In this document: in pieces, positions 62,829 to 64,000 of the stretch | Layout of the letters: every line of letters starts with the position of its first letter | How positions within the stretch are numbered: the first letter of the stretch is position 1 | Assembly: GCF_016862095.1 (NCBI RefSeq) | Contig: NZ_BOMH01000020.1 | Span: 124,001 to 188,000, forward strand | Length of the DNA stretch: 64,000 bases | Direction: 5' to 3' | Origin: Actinoplanes cyaneus | GTDB lineage: Bacteria; Actinomycetota; Actinomycetes; Mycobacteriales; Micromonosporaceae | The notes under the pieces: generated by a model | The model's input: only the letters and a program-made list of their open reading frames with translations | Databases searched by the model: none | Told to the model about the DNA's origin: nothing | Program-made: the position numbers and the translations under genes

Positions 62829-62861
62829 ATTATCTCTGCAAAACCAGTAGGAAAACTTCCT
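62829..62861 (-). promoter_or_regulatory. Promoter and ROK-type operator of the sulfatase operon
   Basis: On the minus strand GATAAT (62834-62829) is a good -10. At -35 distance lies the dyad AGGAA-AAC-TTCCT (62849-62861). AGGAAA..TTTCCT-like dyads are typical ROK operators, so binding would exclude RNA polymerase. Confidence 0.55.
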
Positions 62862-62889
62862 CGCGTGGTTCCGCAGGCCCGCGGCCGGA

Positions 62890-63771
62890 TCAGGAGAACC
62901 GCGGGATGACCTCCTCGGCGATCGCCTGCATCGGCGCGTGGTCGTAGGCCACCCGCGGGATGTAGAGGATCACGTAGTCCGCCCCGGCCTCGGCGATCCG
63001 CTCGACCTGTTCACGAACCTCGGCCACGCCGGTGCCCTCCGCCACGTTGAGGCTGGTCGACTTCGCGATCCGGTCGTAGTCCGTGCCCTGCTCGTCACAG
63101 TGCCGCCGCAGCACCGCGAGCTTCTGCGCGATCAGCTCCGGGTCACCGCCGCCCACGTTGCACCCGTCCGCGTACTTCGCGACCAGCTTCAGCGTCACCT
63201 TCTCGCCACCGCCGCCCAGCCACAGGTCGGGTTTGCGGCCCCCGGCGCCCTTCGGCTCGTTGATCGGCCCGTCGACCCGGTAGTGCCGGCCCTCGAAGAC
63301 CGGCTTCTCCTCGGTCCACATCCGGTGCACGATCTCCACCGCCTCACGGAAGGCGCGCATCCGCTCCGGCACGTCGGCCCACTCGTACCCGTAGGCCTTC
63401 CACTCCTGCTCGTACCACCCCGCCCCCAGCCCGGCGTAGAGCCGCCCGTGACTGGCCACGTCCACGGTCGAGGCGATCTTCGCGAACAGCGACGGCTGCC
63501 GGTACCCGTTGCACCCCACCATCTGCCCGATCTTCACGCGGCTCGTGTCCCGCGCCAGGGTCGAGCTCACCGTCCACGCCTCGAACGTCGTGTTGATCGT
63601 CGGCTCCGGAACGGTGTGGAAGTGGTCGTACACCCACACGGAGTCCCACGGCCCGGCGTCCGCCAGCTTCGCCACCGCGGTCATCGCCTCGTACTGCTCC
63701 ACCGGATCGTCGATCTCGACCAGGTCCATCCGCCAGCCCTGCGGCACGAAAAGCCCGAACTTGATGCTCAT
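62890..63771 (-). CDS. LLM-class F420-dependent oxidoreductase (TIGR03560-like)
   Basis: 293 residues. MSIKFGLFVPQGWRMDLVEIDDPVEQYEAMTAVAKLADAGPWDSVWVYDHFHTVPEP and SHGRLYAGLGAGWYEQEWKAYGYEW are typical F420-dependent LLM features (QGW start and GLGAGW cofactor loop). A single CGATAGG half-site 8 nt upstream of the ATG resembles the sulfur dyad half but its partner is absent. Monocistronic; substrate unknown. Confidence 0.88.
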   Translation of the reverse strand: MSIKFGLFVPQGWRMDLVEIDDPVEQYEAMTAVAKLADAGPWDSVWVYDHFHTVPEPTINTTFEAWTVSSTLARDTSRVKIGQMVGCNGYRQPSLFAKIASTVDVASHGRLYAGLGAGWYEQEWKAYGYEWADVPERMRAFREAVEIVHRMWTEEKPVFEGRHYRVDGPINEPKGAGGRKPDLWLGGGGEKVTLKLVAKYADGCNVGGGDPELIAQKLAVLRRHCDEQGTDYDRIAKSTSLNVAEGTGVAEVREQVERIAEAGADYVILYIPRVAYDHAPMQAIAEEVIPRFS

Positions 63772-64000
63772 GCAGCCAACCTATCGAGAAGATCAACCTT
63801 CCGCCGGGCCGACCAGCATGCCGGCTCCCCCGCCGCACGGCCGTCCCGCGGATCTTCCCACACAGCCGCCCCGCGGATCTCGCACCGCCGCTTGCCGATC
63901 TTGCCGCGCGGTGGCCTGGGCGTGCCGGGTGCGATGGTGGCGAACGTTGCGGATCCGCCACCATCGCCTCTCGATCCGCTCAGTTGCACCGCATCCAGGA
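63772..64000. other. Right-end intergenic region
   Basis: No coding sequence is supported in the last 229 bp. CCGCGGATCT occurs twice (near 63835 and 63874), and a 12-bp perfect hairpin lies at 63931-63967. Confidence 0.55.
63931..63967. terminator. Hairpin near right edge
   Basis: GCGATGGTGGCG (63931-63942) and CGCCACCATCGC (63956-63967) are exact complements around a 13-nt loop. It may terminate a gene entering from the right. Confidence 0.55.

Noticed and set aside
63776-63795. CGATAGG upstream of the LLM gene at 63771
   Set aside because: Only one half-site is present (the other reads GTTGAT), so it is not counted as a regulon member.

Overview
The window is 64 kb of very GC-rich DNA with codon use, gene families and regulatory signals of a filamentous actinobacterium. 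The best guess is a motile member of the Micromonosporaceae such as Actinoplanes. Support for that comes from Tat-exported and lipoprotein enzymes, many F420/FMN luciferase-like (LLM) oxidoreductases, ROK, LacI, LysR and HxlR regulators, and a methyl-accepting chemotaxis gene preceded by a FliA-type promoter (CTCA-N16-GCCGAA), the promoter form I associate with Actinoplanes zoospore motility genes. No rRNA, tRNA, CRISPR array, prophage or transposase was found.

Sulfur scavenging dominates the window. From left to right there are: (i) ssuD divergent from a Tat-exported sulfite-oxidase-like molybdoenzyme (2.3-4.7 kb); (ii) a taurine/sulfonate ABC importer tauC-tauA-tauB (12.5-15.1 kb), divergent from an amino-acid-type ABC importer with a GNAT acetyltransferase (15.3-18.6 kb) and followed by a convergent LysR regulator; (iii) an eight-gene operon (20.3-29.6 kb) encoding an oligopeptide/dipeptide-type ABC importer and four different LLM monooxygenases; (iv) a six-gene operon (56.7-62.8 kb) of ROK repressor, SsuABC/AtsRBC-type importer, type I sulfatase and its formylglycine-generating enzyme, in which all five junctions are 4-nt overlaps. 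Four promoters in parts (i)-(iii) carry one 19-bp dyad, TCCTAT-N7-ATAGGA, over the -10 region, so these loci look like one sulfur regulon. Part (iv) lacks it and has its own ROK-type dyad.

Other blocks are: an MMPL transporter with a divergent MarR gene (left edge, partial); CsbD; a LacI regulator with a GH13 alpha-glucosidase; a GGDEF-EAL membrane protein, possibly FliA-controlled; a secreted M14 carboxypeptidase; a membrane phosphatase/sulfatase-fold protein; propionyl-CoA synthetase; a NarL-type two-component system with a downstream membrane protein; a TetR-fadE-fadA-fadB beta-oxidation locus plus a class III CoA-transferase/racemase; the chemoreceptor; a UBP zinc finger; a redox-type HxlR regulator divergent from an NmrA quinone-reductase-like enzyme; YbaK, DUF427, an LLM enzyme, a P1-family peptidase and two very large FtsX-type permeases without an ATPase; and a final LLM enzyme.

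Gaps between operons hold an unusual density of repeats. One is a family of 50-80 bp palindromic elements whose arms begin with AGCTGG/GGCTGG and end with CCAGC. There are also several minisatellites, two of which lie in frame inside genes (prpE and the P1 peptidase) and one in the prpE/histidine-kinase promoter region. All functions are inferred from sequence alone; no database search was run.
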